Source: Nitrospirota bacterium
GTDB lineage: Bacteria > Nitrospirota > Thermodesulfovibrionia > Thermodesulfovibrionales > UBA6898
Assembly (NCBI GenBank): GCA_016214855.1
Contig: JACRMT010000004.1
Location: forward strand, 496,001-560,000
Length of the DNA stretch: 64,000 nucleotides
Reading direction: 5' to 3'
Positions within the stretch are counted from its first letter, which is position 1, and each line of letters begins with the position of its first letter. Shown here in pieces: positions 43,082 through 53,003 of this stretch. The notes under the pieces are model-generated. The model had not been told where the DNA came from. It worked only from the letters and a program-made list of their open reading frames with translations, and ran no database searches. A program made the translations under genes and the position numbers.

Positions 43082-43750
43082 CTATTTCCCCTTCTTCTCC
43101 GGTGCAGCTGCGCCTTCTTCCTCTTTCTTGCCCTTCTTGGCAACTTCAGGCTCAGCAACAACCGGTGCAGCCTCTACTGCAGGCGCAACTTCCTCAATAG
43201 CCTCAACAATGTTAACAATGACATCATGCCCATCAGTGAGGATCTTGATCCCTTCCTCAAGCCTCAGGTCGCTCACATGGATTGCCTGGCCGATCTCGAG
43301 CTTCGATATATCGATGTCGATCTTGCCGGGTATCTTGTCAGGAAGGCACTCGATCATGATCTCCCTGAGCGGATGCTGGAGAATGCCGCCGTCCCGCTTG
43401 ACGCCGACAGGCTCACCGTGGGTCGCAACATGGACCGTGATCTTGATTGACTCTGTCAGTGAAACCTCAAAGAAATCGGTATGCAGAAGCTCGCTTCTGA
43501 CCGGGTCAACCTGGAAATCCTTGAGCAGCGCAAGCTTATTGACGCCGTCAGCGAACTGAAGATCGACCATGACCTGCTCTCCTCCCACCGAGTTGATAAG
43601 CTTTGCAAGCTCTTTTCTTACGAGCTGGATCGACTGCGCATTGCCCGCCCGGTACAACGTTGCCGGCACCTTGCCGTCCCTTCTGAGTGTGCGGGCAGCT
43701 CCCTTGCCCCTCCCTTCCCTCACTTCCGCCTGTATACTCATCTTTTCCAT
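43082..43750 (-). CDS. rplY: 50S ribosomal protein L25, long (CTC/TL5) form
   Basis: A 222-residue protein with the L25 5S-rRNA-binding domain (about 1-95, GKGAARTLRRDGKVPATLY) and the C-terminal TL5/CTC beta domain (about 100-190). A low-complexity Ala/Glu/Lys tail follows (about 190-222). E. coli L25 is only about 94 residues, so this is the long type. The ATG has GGAGG upstream and lies 9 bp after prs. Confidence 0.95.
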   Translation of the reverse strand: MEKMSIQAEVREGRGKGAARTLRRDGKVPATLYRAGNAQSIQLVRKELAKLINSVGGEQVMVDLQFADGVNKLALLKDFQVDPVRSELLHTDFFEVSLTESIKITVHVATHGEPVGVKRDGGILQHPLREIMIECLPDKIPGKIDIDISKLEIGQAIHVSDLRLEEGIKILTDGHDVIVNIVEAIEEVAPAVEAAPVVAEPEVAKKGKKEEEGAAAPEKKGK

Positions 43751-43759
43751 CTTATCCTC

Positions 43760-44704
43760 CTATACAAATAGTGTACTTAACGTTGTTTCTTCGTGTATTC
43801 TCTTGATCGCTTCGCCCACAATGGGCGCAATGCTCAGAACTTTCAGTTTGCTGCACTGCTCCTTCTTGCTGTCAAGGGCAATCGTGTTCGTGACGATCAG
43901 CGCCTCAATAGGGGAATTGTTGATCCTCTCGATCGCAGGACCCGACAGCACCGCATGAGTGCAGGCAGCAGATACCTTTCTTGCGCCCTTTGCCATAAGC
44001 GCTGACGCTGCCTGAGCCATGGTGCCTGCCGTGTCAACCATGTCGTCAAGCAGCAGGGTGTCCTTGCCCTGCACGTCACCTATCACATTCATGATCTCAC
44101 ACTCATTCGCTTTCTCGCGCCGTTTGTCAACGATCGCGATCGTGCAGTTTAGCCTCTTGGCAAATGCCCTGGCCCTTTCAACACCGCCTGCGTCAGGTGA
44201 GACAATGACCAGATTGTTCGTGTCGAACTGTTCATTCATATAGTCAAGCAATACCGGCGCAGCATAAAGGTTATCAACCGGGATGTTGAAAAAGCCCTGG
44301 ATCTGCCCGGCATGCAGATCAACAGTAAGAACCCTGTTCGTGCCGACAGCATTAATAAGGTCTGCAACCATCTTTGCCGAAATCGGCACCCTCGGCTGGA
44401 CCTTTCTGTCCTGACGCGCGTAACCATAATACGGGATAACAGCAGTTATTCTCCCGGCTGATGCGCGCTTAAGGGCATCGACTATGAGCAGGAGCTCGAC
44501 AAGATGATCGTTGACCGGCACGGATGTAGACTGTATTACAAAGACATCCGAGCCGCGCACATTTTCGTTAATGCGGACCATGATCTCGCCGTCACTGAAC
44601 GTCGAAAGGGTCAGATCTGCAAGCTGAGAGTTCAGCTTACCGGCAACCTCTGTTGCCAGTTCCCTGTTTGATGAGCCTGAAAAAATCTTTAATCCCTGCG
44701 GCAT
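43760..44704 (-). CDS. prs: ribose-phosphate pyrophosphokinase
   Basis: A 314-residue PRPP synthetase that transfers diphosphate from ATP to ribose-5-phosphate for nucleotide, His and Trp synthesis. It shows the signature [11 protein letters not shown], the flexible loop [13 protein letters not shown] and the PRPP loop [15 protein letters not shown]. Length is standard. It lies between the tRNA-Gln gene and rplY. Confidence 0.97.
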   Translation of the reverse strand: MPQGLKIFSGSSNRELATEVAGKLNSQLADLTLSTFSDGEIMVRINENVRGSDVFVIQSTSVPVNDHLVELLLIVDALKRASAGRITAVIPYYGYARQDRKVQPRVPISAKMVADLINAVGTNRVLTVDLHAGQIQGFFNIPVDNLYAAPVLLDYMNEQFDTNNLVIVSPDAGGVERARAFAKRLNCTIAIVDKRREKANECEIMNVIGDVQGKDTLLLDDMVDTAGTMAQAASALMAKGARKVSAACTHAVLSGPAIERINNSPIEALIVTNTIALDSKKEQCSKLKVLSIAPIVGEAIKRIHEETTLSTLFV

Positions 44705-44791
44705 TCTTTCTCCTTGTATGCATTACCGGTGATCAATGCTCCTGTTCCTTCAACACTTCAGCCTTAACTGATCAGCATATGTGCAACTGAA

Positions 44792-44866
44792 TGGCTGGGG
44801 CGGGAGGATTCGAACCTCCAAATGGGAGCTCCAAAAACTCCTGACTTGCCGTTTGTCGACGCCCCA
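44792..44866 (-). tRNA. tRNA-Gln (anticodon TTG)
   Basis: A 75-nt cloverleaf on the minus strand: acceptor TGGGGCG/CGCCCCA, anticodon stem GGAGT/GCTCC with loop TTTTGGA (anticodon TTG), T stem GGAGG/CCTCC with loop TTCGAAT, and an encoded CCA end. It lies between ispE and prs. Confidence 0.95.
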
Positions 44867-44890
44867 ACAAGTCCAAGTTCAACTCGTATT

Positions 44891-45730
44891 TCATCGCAGA
44901 GTCTTCACGGCCCGGCACCAGTAGATGCCCATGTTCTTCGATGCATTCTCTGCTTCTTCTGTCGTCCTGAACACGCCGTAGACCGTAGAACCGCTTCCGC
45001 TCATCACAGACACGACCGCTCCCTGTTCAAGAAGCAGCTCTTTGATCCTACCGATCATCGAATATGCCTTCAGAACGGGCTGTTCAAGGTCATTCATCTG
45101 CAGGGACCGCAATGCACCAAAATCTTTTGCGACAAGACTTTGACAGAACAGTTTAATATCAACAGATTTTTTTGTCAACTCAACCGGCAGGGATTCATAT
45201 GCCCACGCCGTTGATATCAGAATACCGGGATTGACCAGGAGAAGAGGAATCTCGCTCGCATTGCCAAGAGAAGTGACAACCTCACCTCGTCCCTGCACGA
45301 CCGCAAAGGTATCGTCAATAAAAAAGGGGACATCGGAGCCAAGCTGAGCTCCCATATGCCGGAGATCTGCCGTATGCAGGTTCAAGCCCCAGAGCCTGTT
45401 AAGACCGACAAGCGTGCACGCAGCGTCACTGCTGCCGCCTCCCAGCCCTGCCGCAAGCGGAATCTCTTTTTTCAGAGTGATTCGTGCTCCGGCTCTGATA
45501 CCGGCACGAGCCCGCATAAGCACCGCAGCCTTAAAGACCAGATTCTTTTCCGGGGGAAGATCAGACATGTCAGAAATGAGTTCCAGCCCTTCGCTCTCCT
45601 CAAACAAAAGCGTATCATAGAGGCTGACACTCTGCATCAGGCTGACAATATTGTGATATCCGTCCTCTCTTTTATTCAGGACGGAAAGAAACCAGTTGAT
45701 CTTGGCAGGCGCTTCAAGGACAAATGACAT
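44891..45730 (-). CDS. ispE: 4-diphosphocytidyl-2-C-methyl-D-erythritol kinase
   Basis: A 279-residue GHMP kinase of the MEP isoprenoid route. The N-terminal APAKINWFLSVLNKREDGYH has the substrate Lys and His, PLAAGLGGGSSDAACTL is the ATP-binding glycine loop, and SGSGSTVYGVF is the C-terminal GHMP motif. Length is standard. It follows the TPR lipoprotein gene by about 35 bp and precedes the tRNA-Gln gene. Confidence 0.96.
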   Translation of the reverse strand: MSFVLEAPAKINWFLSVLNKREDGYHNIVSLMQSVSLYDTLLFEESEGLELISDMSDLPPEKNLVFKAAVLMRARAGIRAGARITLKKEIPLAAGLGGGSSDAACTLVGLNRLWGLNLHTADLRHMGAQLGSDVPFFIDDTFAVVQGRGEVVTSLGNASEIPLLLVNPGILISTAWAYESLPVELTKKSVDIKLFCQSLVAKDFGALRSLQMNDLEQPVLKAYSMIGRIKELLLEQGAVVSVMSGSGSTVYGVFRTTEEAENASKNMGIYWCRAVKTLR

Positions 45731-45765
45731 GGCTTAAAGAGATGAACGGAAAGCAGCGACGGACA

Positions 45766-47463
45766 TCACTTTCCCTTTTCTTTTTCGAGGCCGCCCAACT
45801 TCCTTTCGACCCTCTCCTTCAGTCCCTCCTCTTTTTCCTGGAACTGGAGAGACCGCTTCCAGGACTCAGCTGCCTGCTCTTTCCGGCCCAGCGCATGATA
45901 CACATCGCCGAGGTGCTCGTACAGCACAGGGTCATCCACAGCAATGCTCACGGACTGCCTGATCGCCTCAAGAGCCTGTTCAAGCCTTCCCTGCTTGAAA
46001 TAGACCCAACCCAGACTGTCTATGTAATATCCGTTGCCCGGCTTGAGTTCCAAGGCGCGCCGTATCAGAGACTGCGCCTCGTCGAGATTCGAGCCCTTAT
46101 CAGCAAAAGAATATCCGAGATAGTTCAATGCCTCGGCGTTCTTCGGATTCAGCTCTATTGCCTTGCGGAGACTGATGACCATATCATCAAAACGGCCGGT
46201 CTTTTCATAGAGAACCGCAAGCGCAAACAGCAGTTCGTCATTATCCCTGAATCTAGCAAGAGCTTCATGAAGAACCGCCTCCACCTTCTGATAGTCCTTC
46301 TTCTGCATAAGCTCATGGGAATAGTAAAGATAGATCTCAGGTTTCTCCTTCTCAAAGCTCAGGATCTCCTGATAGACTCGGATCGCCTCCTCGTTCTTCT
46401 TCTGTTTGCCGTAGATATAGGCACGGTGGAGAAATGCATTGATGTTTGAAGGCTCACGTTTGATCACCAGCTTCAGGGTCGAGAGCGCTTCATCATATTT
46501 GCCTGTCTCCTCGAGTACCAGAGCCAGATAATACAGGATCATCGTGCTTTCCGGCCTGATCGTCAAGGCAATATTCAGCTCCTCAAGCGCCTTGTCATAT
46601 TGCTTCTCCTCAAAGAAAAACATACCCATGCGCATATGAACGTCAGCATCAGCAGGCGATTGCCTGCTGATGCTCTTCAGTTCATCAAGGGTCTTTCCTG
46701 ACGTCTTCAGCTTCAGATAAGCCTGGGCCAGGCGCTGCCGCATCTGACTGTTGTAAGGATCGAGCCTGACAGCCGTCTCATAGTTTCTAATGGCATTGCC
46801 GAGATCATTCCTGATCTCGGCAATAACGCCAAGCTTAAAATACGCCGTGTCCAGATCAGGATTGAGCTCAATGGCACTTCTCAAATATTCTTCTGCCTTT
46901 TCATAGTCCTTTTTGTCGATGTACACAGAACCAAGAAGATCGAACGCCTTGTACGCATCATCATCTTTCTTTATCAGCTCCCCGAGCACCGCTATAGCCT
47001 GGTCATACTGGTCAAGACTGTAGTGAAAAAAACCCAGGATCAACAGGTTGTCCGTGTTGTCGGGCTGCAGCTTCGAAAGCCTCTCGATCACCCGGACAGC
47101 ATCCTGGTATTTCTTCTGCTGCCTGAGGATTTCGGCCTTCAATTTTAACGCATGCACATCATCCGGCTGTTCCCCGAGCAAGGCATCCATGAGAGCAAGC
47201 ACTTCATCCGTCTTCTCCCTGCGGGTAAGCACATACCCAAGCTGCACCCTGATGTACCGTGACTGAGGATCTATCACAAGGGCCTTTCGGTAGAATGCTT
47301 CCGCCTCCTGCCAGTTATGGGCGAGTTCAGCCTCATACCCCTTAATAAAGAAAAAAGCAGCGTCCGGGTCGGGCATTTTTGCATCTGCAGCGACCCTGGG
47401 CGGCTGGGTAGCACAGGCGAAAAGCAGCGGAAAAAAGAGAGCAAAAACCAGCAATTTATTCAT
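45766..47463 (-). CDS. TPR-rich lipoprotein
   Basis: A 565-residue lipoprotein: signal peptide with lipobox LLFAC near residue 17, then about thirteen tetratricopeptide repeats to residue 540 (for example NIAYLGVI-type helices such as EALNYLGYSFADKGSNLDEA and GNGYYIDSLGWVYFKQGRLE), and a Lys-rich tail. This is the outer-membrane TPR lipoprotein family common in Nitrospirota and deltaproteobacteria, thought to act in envelope assembly or secretion, but no partner is shown. It lies 31 bp after the M16 peptidase gene. Confidence 0.85.
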   Translation of the reverse strand: MNKLLVFALFFPLLFACATQPPRVAADAKMPDPDAAFFFIKGYEAELAHNWQEAEAFYRKALVIDPQSRYIRVQLGYVLTRREKTDEVLALMDALLGEQPDDVHALKLKAEILRQQKKYQDAVRVIERLSKLQPDNTDNLLILGFFHYSLDQYDQAIAVLGELIKKDDDAYKAFDLLGSVYIDKKDYEKAEEYLRSAIELNPDLDTAYFKLGVIAEIRNDLGNAIRNYETAVRLDPYNSQMRQRLAQAYLKLKTSGKTLDELKSISRQSPADADVHMRMGMFFFEEKQYDKALEELNIALTIRPESTMILYYLALVLEETGKYDEALSTLKLVIKREPSNINAFLHRAYIYGKQKKNEEAIRVYQEILSFEKEKPEIYLYYSHELMQKKDYQKVEAVLHEALARFRDNDELLFALAVLYEKTGRFDDMVISLRKAIELNPKNAEALNYLGYSFADKGSNLDEAQSLIRRALELKPGNGYYIDSLGWVYFKQGRLEQALEAIRQSVSIAVDDPVLYEHLGDVYHALGRKEQAAESWKRSLQFQEKEEGLKERVERKLGGLEKEKGK

Positions 47464-47494
47464 TTTTTATTATTGCACAAACAGGAATGAATGT

Positions 47495-48739
47495 TCAAAA
47501 GATGCCTTTCAGAACGTCTTTATCGACCGGGCCGTACACGACCGCGGAAAACAGGGACCTTCTGATCAGTCTTTCCGCAAGGTCCGTGACCTGATTCAGG
47601 CTCACCCGGTCCACTGCCGTGATGATCTCATCAGGCGAGATGTATTTTCCAAAATACATCTCCTGACGGGCTATGTTGTTCATGCGGCTGTTCGTTGATT
47701 CAAGTGCCAGCAGCATGTTGCCTTTGATATGGCGCTTTGACTTGTCAAGCTCGTCAGCGGTTATGGTCTCCTTCAGCCGCATCATCTCACTGACAATAAG
47801 TTCTGTCACCTCACTGACCCTTTTCTTGCTTACGCCGGCATAGACCGCCCAGAGCCCGGTGTCAAGATAGGATGATGTAAATGAAAATACCGAGTACGCA
47901 AGGCCGCGGTTCTCCCGGATCTCCTGAAAGAGCCGTGAACTCACGCTTCCGCCCAGGATCGAGTTCAGAATAAAGAGGGAATACCGCTCCTCGCTCACCT
48001 GCGATATTGCCGGCACGCCAATACAGATGTGCGCCTCTGAGAGATCTTTCGGAACGACTTTTGCCTCAGACATGAAAAGCGGGACAGGACCTATCTTAGG
48101 TTCCGAACCCTGCCGCAGTCCGCCAAAACGGCGGTTGAGTATCCTCATCATCTCCGCGTGGTCGAAGTTGCCGGCACAGGCAATAACCAGATCCTTTGTA
48201 CCATAGTAACGCCTGATGTGCGAAACAATATCTTCCCGCGTAAAAGAGGCTATGGTCTCCCGGGTGCCGAGGATCGATTGACCGAGCCCCTCACTGCCCC
48301 ATACGGTCTCGTTGAAGAGGTCATGGATATAGTCATCAGGCGTGTCCTCAACCATTTTGACCTCTTCCCTGATGATCTTCTTCTCTTTGTCGATCTCGTC
48401 CTCCGGAAACGTCGAATGAACAAAGATCTCCGAGAGCAGGTTAACCCCTTTTTCGAGATACTCGTCAAGCACTTTCACGTAAAAAGCGGTGTTTTCGCGC
48501 GACGTGTACGCATTCAGGTCCCCTCCCATGGTGTCTATCTCGACGGCAATATCCTTGGCCGTATATTTCTTCGTGCCCTTGAAGAACATATGTTCAAGGA
48601 AATGTGAGATGCCGTTCTCCTCACGGGATTCGTAGCGCGAACCGACCTTCACCCATACACCCACAGCAACGGCACGGACGGTTTTAAATGATTCCATGAC
48701 GACCGGAATGCCGTTTTCGAGATGCTCTTTTATAAACAT
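47495..48739 (-). CDS. M16-family zinc peptidase
   Basis: A 414-residue member of the processing-peptidase family. The inverted zinc motif is HFLEHMFFKG with the third ligand Glu in the downstream helix ENTAFYVKVLDEYLEKG region; the second half is the usual non-catalytic repeat with RENRGLAYSVFSF. No signal peptide, so it is cytosolic or acts after another export route. ATG 48739 follows GAGGTGACC; an in-frame GTG lies two codons upstream. It is separated from pnp by a terminator and starts the run to pth. Confidence 0.92.
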   Translation of the reverse strand: MFIKEHLENGIPVVMESFKTVRAVAVGVWVKVGSRYESREENGISHFLEHMFFKGTKKYTAKDIAVEIDTMGGDLNAYTSRENTAFYVKVLDEYLEKGVNLLSEIFVHSTFPEDEIDKEKKIIREEVKMVEDTPDDYIHDLFNETVWGSEGLGQSILGTRETIASFTREDIVSHIRRYYGTKDLVIACAGNFDHAEMMRILNRRFGGLRQGSEPKIGPVPLFMSEAKVVPKDLSEAHICIGVPAISQVSEERYSLFILNSILGGSVSSRLFQEIRENRGLAYSVFSFTSSYLDTGLWAVYAGVSKKRVSEVTELIVSEMMRLKETITADELDKSKRHIKGNMLLALESTNSRMNNIARQEMYFGKYISPDEIITAVDRVSLNQVTDLAERLIRRSLFSAVVYGPVDKDVLKGIF

Positions 48740-48794
48740 GGTCACCTCAATGTGTCAGAATTTGCACTAACGATAATGCTCTTACGTTTCAGAA

Positions 48795-48825
48795 AATAAA
48801 AAAGGGGATTGCCATCCCCTTTTCC
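48795..48825 (-). terminator. intrinsic terminator after pnp
   Basis: AAAGGGGAT/ATCCCCTTT stem with loop TGCC, followed on the minus strand by a T-rich run. It lies 25 bp after the pnp stop. Confidence 0.9.
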
Positions 48826-48847
48826 TTCATTCCTGATAAGCGGGTGC

Positions 48848-50944
48848 TTATTTATCTTTACTTTCCTGCTCCCGCATGGCCTCTTTCCTGCTCAGCCTGA
48901 TCTTGCCCATCTTGTCTATCTCAATGACCTTCACCAGTATCTCTTCGCCTTCGCTCACTTCGTCGGTCACGTTGGCAACTCTCTTGTCCGACAGCTGAGA
49001 AATATGGCAGAGGCCCTCAGTGCCGGGCAGTATCTCGACAAATGCACCGAAATCCATGATCTTCTTGATCTTGCCCAGATAGATCTTTCCGATCTCTGCC
49101 TCGGCGATGATCCCGTTGATGATATCGATCGCCTTCTGCGCAGCTACACCGTCAACAGCAGCGATACTGATCAAGCCGGTGTCATCGATATTGATCTTTA
49201 CGCCGGTCTGCTCAATAATGCCGCGGATGACCTTGCCGCCTGTGCCGATGACCTCTCGTATCTTATCCTGCTTGATCTGCATGGTATACATTCTTGGGGC
49301 ATGACTTGCAAGTTCTTTCCTTGGTTCGGTCATGGTCTCTTTAATCTTGTTCAGAATAAAGAGCCTGCCCTGCCTGGCCTGCTCAAGCGCTTTTTCCATA
49401 ATTGCACGTGATATACCACCGATCTTGGTATCCATCTGGAATGCGGCAATACCGTTCTCCGTACCGGTAACCTTAAAATCCATGTCGCCCAGGTGATCTT
49501 CCAGGCCAAGGATGTCAGTCAGCACCACAACGCGGTCACCCTCTTTTATGAGACCCATCGCAATGCCGGCAACAGGAGCCTTAATCGGCACGCCGGCATC
49601 CATCAATGCAAGGGTGCCTCCGCATACTGAGGCCATGGAAGATGAACCATTCGACTCAAGGGTATCGGATACTATCCTTACGGTATAAGGGAAATCTGCC
49701 TTCGAAGGCATGATCGCCCTGATCGACCTCTCAGCAAGTATCCCGTGACCGATCTCGCGCCTGCCGGGAGACCGTAACGGCTTTACCTCACCAACGCTGA
49801 ACGGCGGGAAATTGTAATGCAGCATAAAGGTCTTCTTTGTCTCACCATCAAGGGAATCGATCCTCTGCTCATCATCCGTTGTTCCCAGGGTGACCACAGC
49901 AAGACACTGAGTTTCGCCTCTCACAAACAGGGCAGAACCATGAGTCCTTGGAAGAAGGCCAACTTCAGCGCTGATAGGCCTGATCTGGTCCGGAGTCCTT
50001 CCGTCAGCACGCACATTCCGGGAAAGTATCATGTCACGCACAAGGTTCTTCTCTATGTCATTGAACGCAGCAGCGATGTCCTTGGCAATGTCTTTTTCTC
50101 CCGTGTTCAACGTTTTTACGATCTCCTTAAGGATCTCATCAAGCGCTGTCTGTCTTCTTAACTTGTCCGGGATGACGATCGCTTCCGTGATCTTCGCCAG
50201 CGCAAGCTCTTTCACTTTATTCTTAAGGTCCTCGTCTTTTTCCGGGACCGTGAAGTTTCTCTTGGGCTTGCCGACCTTTGCCCTGAACTCGTTCTGGACC
50301 CCGCAGAGTTTCTTTATCTCTGCATGCGCCAGATCAATTGCTTCAAGAAGGTCAGACTCACTCATCTCCTGCGCACTGCCTTCAACCATGGCGACCGCGT
50401 CCTCTGTTCCTGCGACAACCAGGTTGAGGTCACACGCGTCAACTTCCTTAAGATCAGGATTGATAACGAACGCTCCATCAATCCTCCCAATCCTGACGGC
50501 GGCTACGGGGCCGTCAAAGGGGATATCAGATATATGCAGCGCCGCAGACATGCTGGTTATGCCGAGAACATCGGCAATATTCTCGTCACCATAGGACAGC
50601 ACATTGACGATCCCCTGGGTCTCACAACTGTAACCCTTGGGGAAGAGCGGCCGGTGAGGCCGGTCAATAAGACGGGAGGTCAGGACCTCTTTTTCTGTAG
50701 GCCTGCCCTCTCTTTTGAAAAAACCGCCCGGTATCTTGCCGGCTGCGTAAGTCTTTTCGAGGTAATCGATCGTTAAAGGGAAGAAGTCTATCCCCTCTCT
50801 CGGCGTCTTGCTGCTCACCGCAGTTGCCAGCACTACCGTGTCGCCGTAACGGGCAACAACAGAGCCGTCAGCCTGCCTCGCCATCTTTCCTGTTTCTAAA
50901 ATTAATTCCTTGCCGCGAAGTTCAGTTGCAACAGTCTTAGTCAT
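48848..50944 (-). CDS. pnp: polyribonucleotide nucleotidyltransferase
   Basis: A 698-residue PNPase: two RNase PH domains (about 5-235 and 310-555), with the phosphate/Mg site around GSSSMASVCGGTLALMDAG, followed by a KH domain (KIREVIGTGGKVIRGIIEQT) and an S1 domain (GKIKKIMDFGAFVEILPGTE). It degrades RNA from the 3' end using phosphate. ATG 50944 has AGGAG upstream; a longer reading from a TTG runs into rpsO. rpsO-pnp is the conserved order, here 7 bp apart. Confidence 0.97.
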   Translation of the reverse strand: MTKTVATELRGKELILETGKMARQADGSVVARYGDTVVLATAVSSKTPREGIDFFPLTIDYLEKTYAAGKIPGGFFKREGRPTEKEVLTSRLIDRPHRPLFPKGYSCETQGIVNVLSYGDENIADVLGITSMSAALHISDIPFDGPVAAVRIGRIDGAFVINPDLKEVDACDLNLVVAGTEDAVAMVEGSAQEMSESDLLEAIDLAHAEIKKLCGVQNEFRAKVGKPKRNFTVPEKDEDLKNKVKELALAKITEAIVIPDKLRRQTALDEILKEIVKTLNTGEKDIAKDIAAAFNDIEKNLVRDMILSRNVRADGRTPDQIRPISAEVGLLPRTHGSALFVRGETQCLAVVTLGTTDDEQRIDSLDGETKKTFMLHYNFPPFSVGEVKPLRSPGRREIGHGILAERSIRAIMPSKADFPYTVRIVSDTLESNGSSSMASVCGGTLALMDAGVPIKAPVAGIAMGLIKEGDRVVVLTDILGLEDHLGDMDFKVTGTENGIAAFQMDTKIGGISRAIMEKALEQARQGRLFILNKIKETMTEPRKELASHAPRMYTMQIKQDKIREVIGTGGKVIRGIIEQTGVKINIDDTGLISIAAVDGVAAQKAIDIINGIIAEAEIGKIYLGKIKKIMDFGAFVEILPGTEGLCHISQLSDKRVANVTDEVSEGEEILVKVIEIDKMGKIRLSRKEAMREQESKDK

Positions 50945-50951
50945 TATTCTC

Positions 50952-51221
50952 CTATTTTCTGATCCCAAGTCGAGCTATTATCTTCTCGTACCGATCCTTG
51001 TTTGTAGTTTTGAGGTAGTCAAGCAGTTTTCTTCTCTGACTGACGAGCATGAGCAGTCCTCTCCGTGAATGATGATCCTTCGTATGGGTCTTGAAATGCT
51101 CGGTCAGATACGTTATTCTCTCGCTCAGGATCGCTATCTGAACCTCGGGGGAACCAGTATCCTTCTCATGCACCTTGTAATCTCCAATAATGCCTTCTTT
51201 TCTAACCTTGTCAAGTGCCAC
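50952..51221 (-). CDS. rpsO: 30S ribosomal protein S15
   Basis: An 89-residue protein (start [20 protein letters not shown], with the S15 core [16 protein letters not shown] and [19 protein letters not shown]). It binds 16S rRNA helix 22 early in 30S assembly. A GTG start is used: it gives exact S15 length and has GGTGA upstream. The frame is open further upstream but that part has no S15 similarity. The roughly 110-bp leader may carry S15 autoregulation, which I could not fold by eye. Confidence 0.96.
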   Translation of the reverse strand: MALDKVRKEGIIGDYKVHEKDTGSPEVQIAILSERITYLTEHFKTHTKDHHSRRGLLMLVSQRRKLLDYLKTTNKDRYEKIIARLGIRK

Positions 51222-51331
51222 GCAATCACCGCCTTTCCTGATATCGTATTTTAAGATATCAAGTGTAACACAGGACCTAATCCTCTGTAAAGACAAGGGG
51301 TTTGAGTTTCCGGCCAGGAGATACCGGAGAT

Positions 51332-52474
51332 TCACTCAGGGTCAGGGACCAGATCAATGATCGTAACCTCAGGCGGAGAAAGGAACCGTATCGGAGGCCC
51401 CCAGGTTCCTGTCCCCCGGCTGACATAGAGGCGCGAACCGCTGTCAAGACCGGCAAATCCGGCATGCACAGGATAATAAAGCCTTGTAAGGATGCTGAAA
51501 GGAAAGATCTGGCCCCGGTGAACATGCCCTGAGAGCTGAAGGTCGAAAAGTCCTGCTGAGTCCTTGTTCACAGTGGGGCGATGCTTGAGGAACAGCGTAA
51601 ATCGTTCGCATGGGAGTTGCTCCAGCATCTCTTTTTCTGCGCCATCGCTGATGACTGCCCGAGGCCTGACTGTCCGGTCGTCAACACCGGCAATACTGAG
51701 GACTCCCCTGATATCAACAGCCTCATTGCGCAGGACCCTGAAGCCGGCCTTCCGGGTAAAGGCAAGCGCCTGCTCAAGCCCAGCGTAGAATTCATGATTG
51801 CCGGTGATGGCATATTTGCCGTATGGCGGGTTGATACTGTTGAGCATCTCAGCCAGACCTGACATGCCATTGATCTGACCGTCAACAAGGTCTCCGGTAG
51901 ATACCAGAATATCCGGTGCCGCAACCTGGATCAGTTTAAGGATCCCTGAGAGTCGCGTTTCTCCGATGATCAGGCCGAGATGGACATCTGATATCTGAAC
52001 GATCCGTATCCTTCCGATTGTCTCCGGGATCTTCGGCGTTCTGATGACGATCCTTTCAGTCCTGATGTTTCTGGCCTCAACATAGCCATAGGCTGAAACA
52101 AGCAGTGATACGATCAGAGGCAGATAAAATATAATGCCTGCCGTCGGCTTGAGATTCGCATGATCAGTCCGCAAGACGAGTTCAGCCGACCTGACCAGCA
52201 GCCGGTACAAATCAAGCGTCAGCGATGACGAAAAATAAAGAAAGAGTATGCCGAGCCAGGTATAACCAAAAATGGAGAGCATACGGGCGACCTGTTCCAG
52301 CCCCTGCTTTTCCGCCTGCCGTATCAGGATCGGTGCAACGAGCATTACAAACATGAAAAAAGCGATCGCCGATCCGGCGGTGATTCCGAAATGAAGTGCG
52401 GCACGGGCCCTGAGAAACGCGTACAGGTGCATGCCGCCATAGGCAAGAAAGAACGTGATAAAGAACAGGGACAT
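51332..52474 (-). CDS. membrane-anchored metallophosphoesterase (YkuE/YaeI-like)
   Basis: A 380-residue protein with four N-terminal membrane helices (about 1-135) and a calcineurin-like phosphoesterase domain. Metal-binding motifs are [30 protein letters not shown] and LSGHVHRGQ. Related proteins are proposed to act on lipid-linked phosphates such as UDP-diacylglucosamine. It lies just after the DoxX gene on the same strand. Substrate unknown. Confidence 0.9.
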   Translation of the reverse strand: MSLFFITFFLAYGGMHLYAFLRARAALHFGITAGSAIAFFMFVMLVAPILIRQAEKQGLEQVARMLSIFGYTWLGILFLYFSSSLTLDLYRLLVRSAELVLRTDHANLKPTAGIIFYLPLIVSLLVSAYGYVEARNIRTERIVIRTPKIPETIGRIRIVQISDVHLGLIIGETRLSGILKLIQVAAPDILVSTGDLVDGQINGMSGLAEMLNSINPPYGKYAITGNHEFYAGLEQALAFTRKAGFRVLRNEAVDIRGVLSIAGVDDRTVRPRAVISDGAEKEMLEQLPCERFTLFLKHRPTVNKDSAGLFDLQLSGHVHRGQIFPFSILTRLYYPVHAGFAGLDSGSRLYVSRGTGTWGPPIRFLSPPEVTIIDLVPDPE

Positions 52475-52484
52475 GATCGGGCGG

Positions 52485-52928
52485 CTATTTCCTGGAGATC
52501 ATTCTGTCGATCGAAAATGCACCGCCGCCCGTGACTGCAAGGGCAAGGGCAATGCCGACAACAAGGATATGAAACTCAAAACCTTCACCTTTCTGGCTGC
52601 CCATCCAGTTCATAAAAAAACCGTTTTGAAGGTGATTGGCATACGCACAGACCGCCATGGCAAAACCTATGGCAAGAGCAAAGACGCGGGTAAAGAACCC
52701 TGAGATCAGACAGAGCGAGCCAAGAAATTCAGTGATCATAAGAAGGATGACCGCAAACAGGGGCAGATGCATTTTTGTAGTGAAGATCTCGATGGTTTTT
52801 TCATATCCAGGACCGCCGAACCATCCAAGCACCTTCTGCGCACCATGGGGGAACATAACGACACCGAGCGCAAGCCTCAGAAATATGCCCGCTTTGTTGT
52901 TGTCCGTCTTCATCAGGGCCTTGAACAT
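52485..52928 (-). CDS. DoxX-family membrane protein
   Basis: A 147-residue protein with four membrane helices and the DoxX pattern: LRLALGVVMFPHGAQKVLGW near the N-terminus and LMITEFLGSLCLISGFFTRV in the middle. DoxX proteins are linked to redox or thiosulfate:quinone functions in some organisms, but most are uncharacterised. It ends 10 bp before the metallophosphoesterase start codon. Its ATG follows an AAGGAGG-like stretch. Confidence 0.88.
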   Translation of the reverse strand: MFKALMKTDNNKAGIFLRLALGVVMFPHGAQKVLGWFGGPGYEKTIEIFTTKMHLPLFAVILLMITEFLGSLCLISGFFTRVFALAIGFAMAVCAYANHLQNGFFMNWMGSQKGEGFEFHILVVGIALALAVTGGGAFSIDRMISRK

Positions 52929-53003
52929 GATTGCCTCCTTATTTTTGCCTGATTTCAGGCGCAGTGTATTCCGTATCTTTATTATATCTCAGTTGACAGG
53001 ACT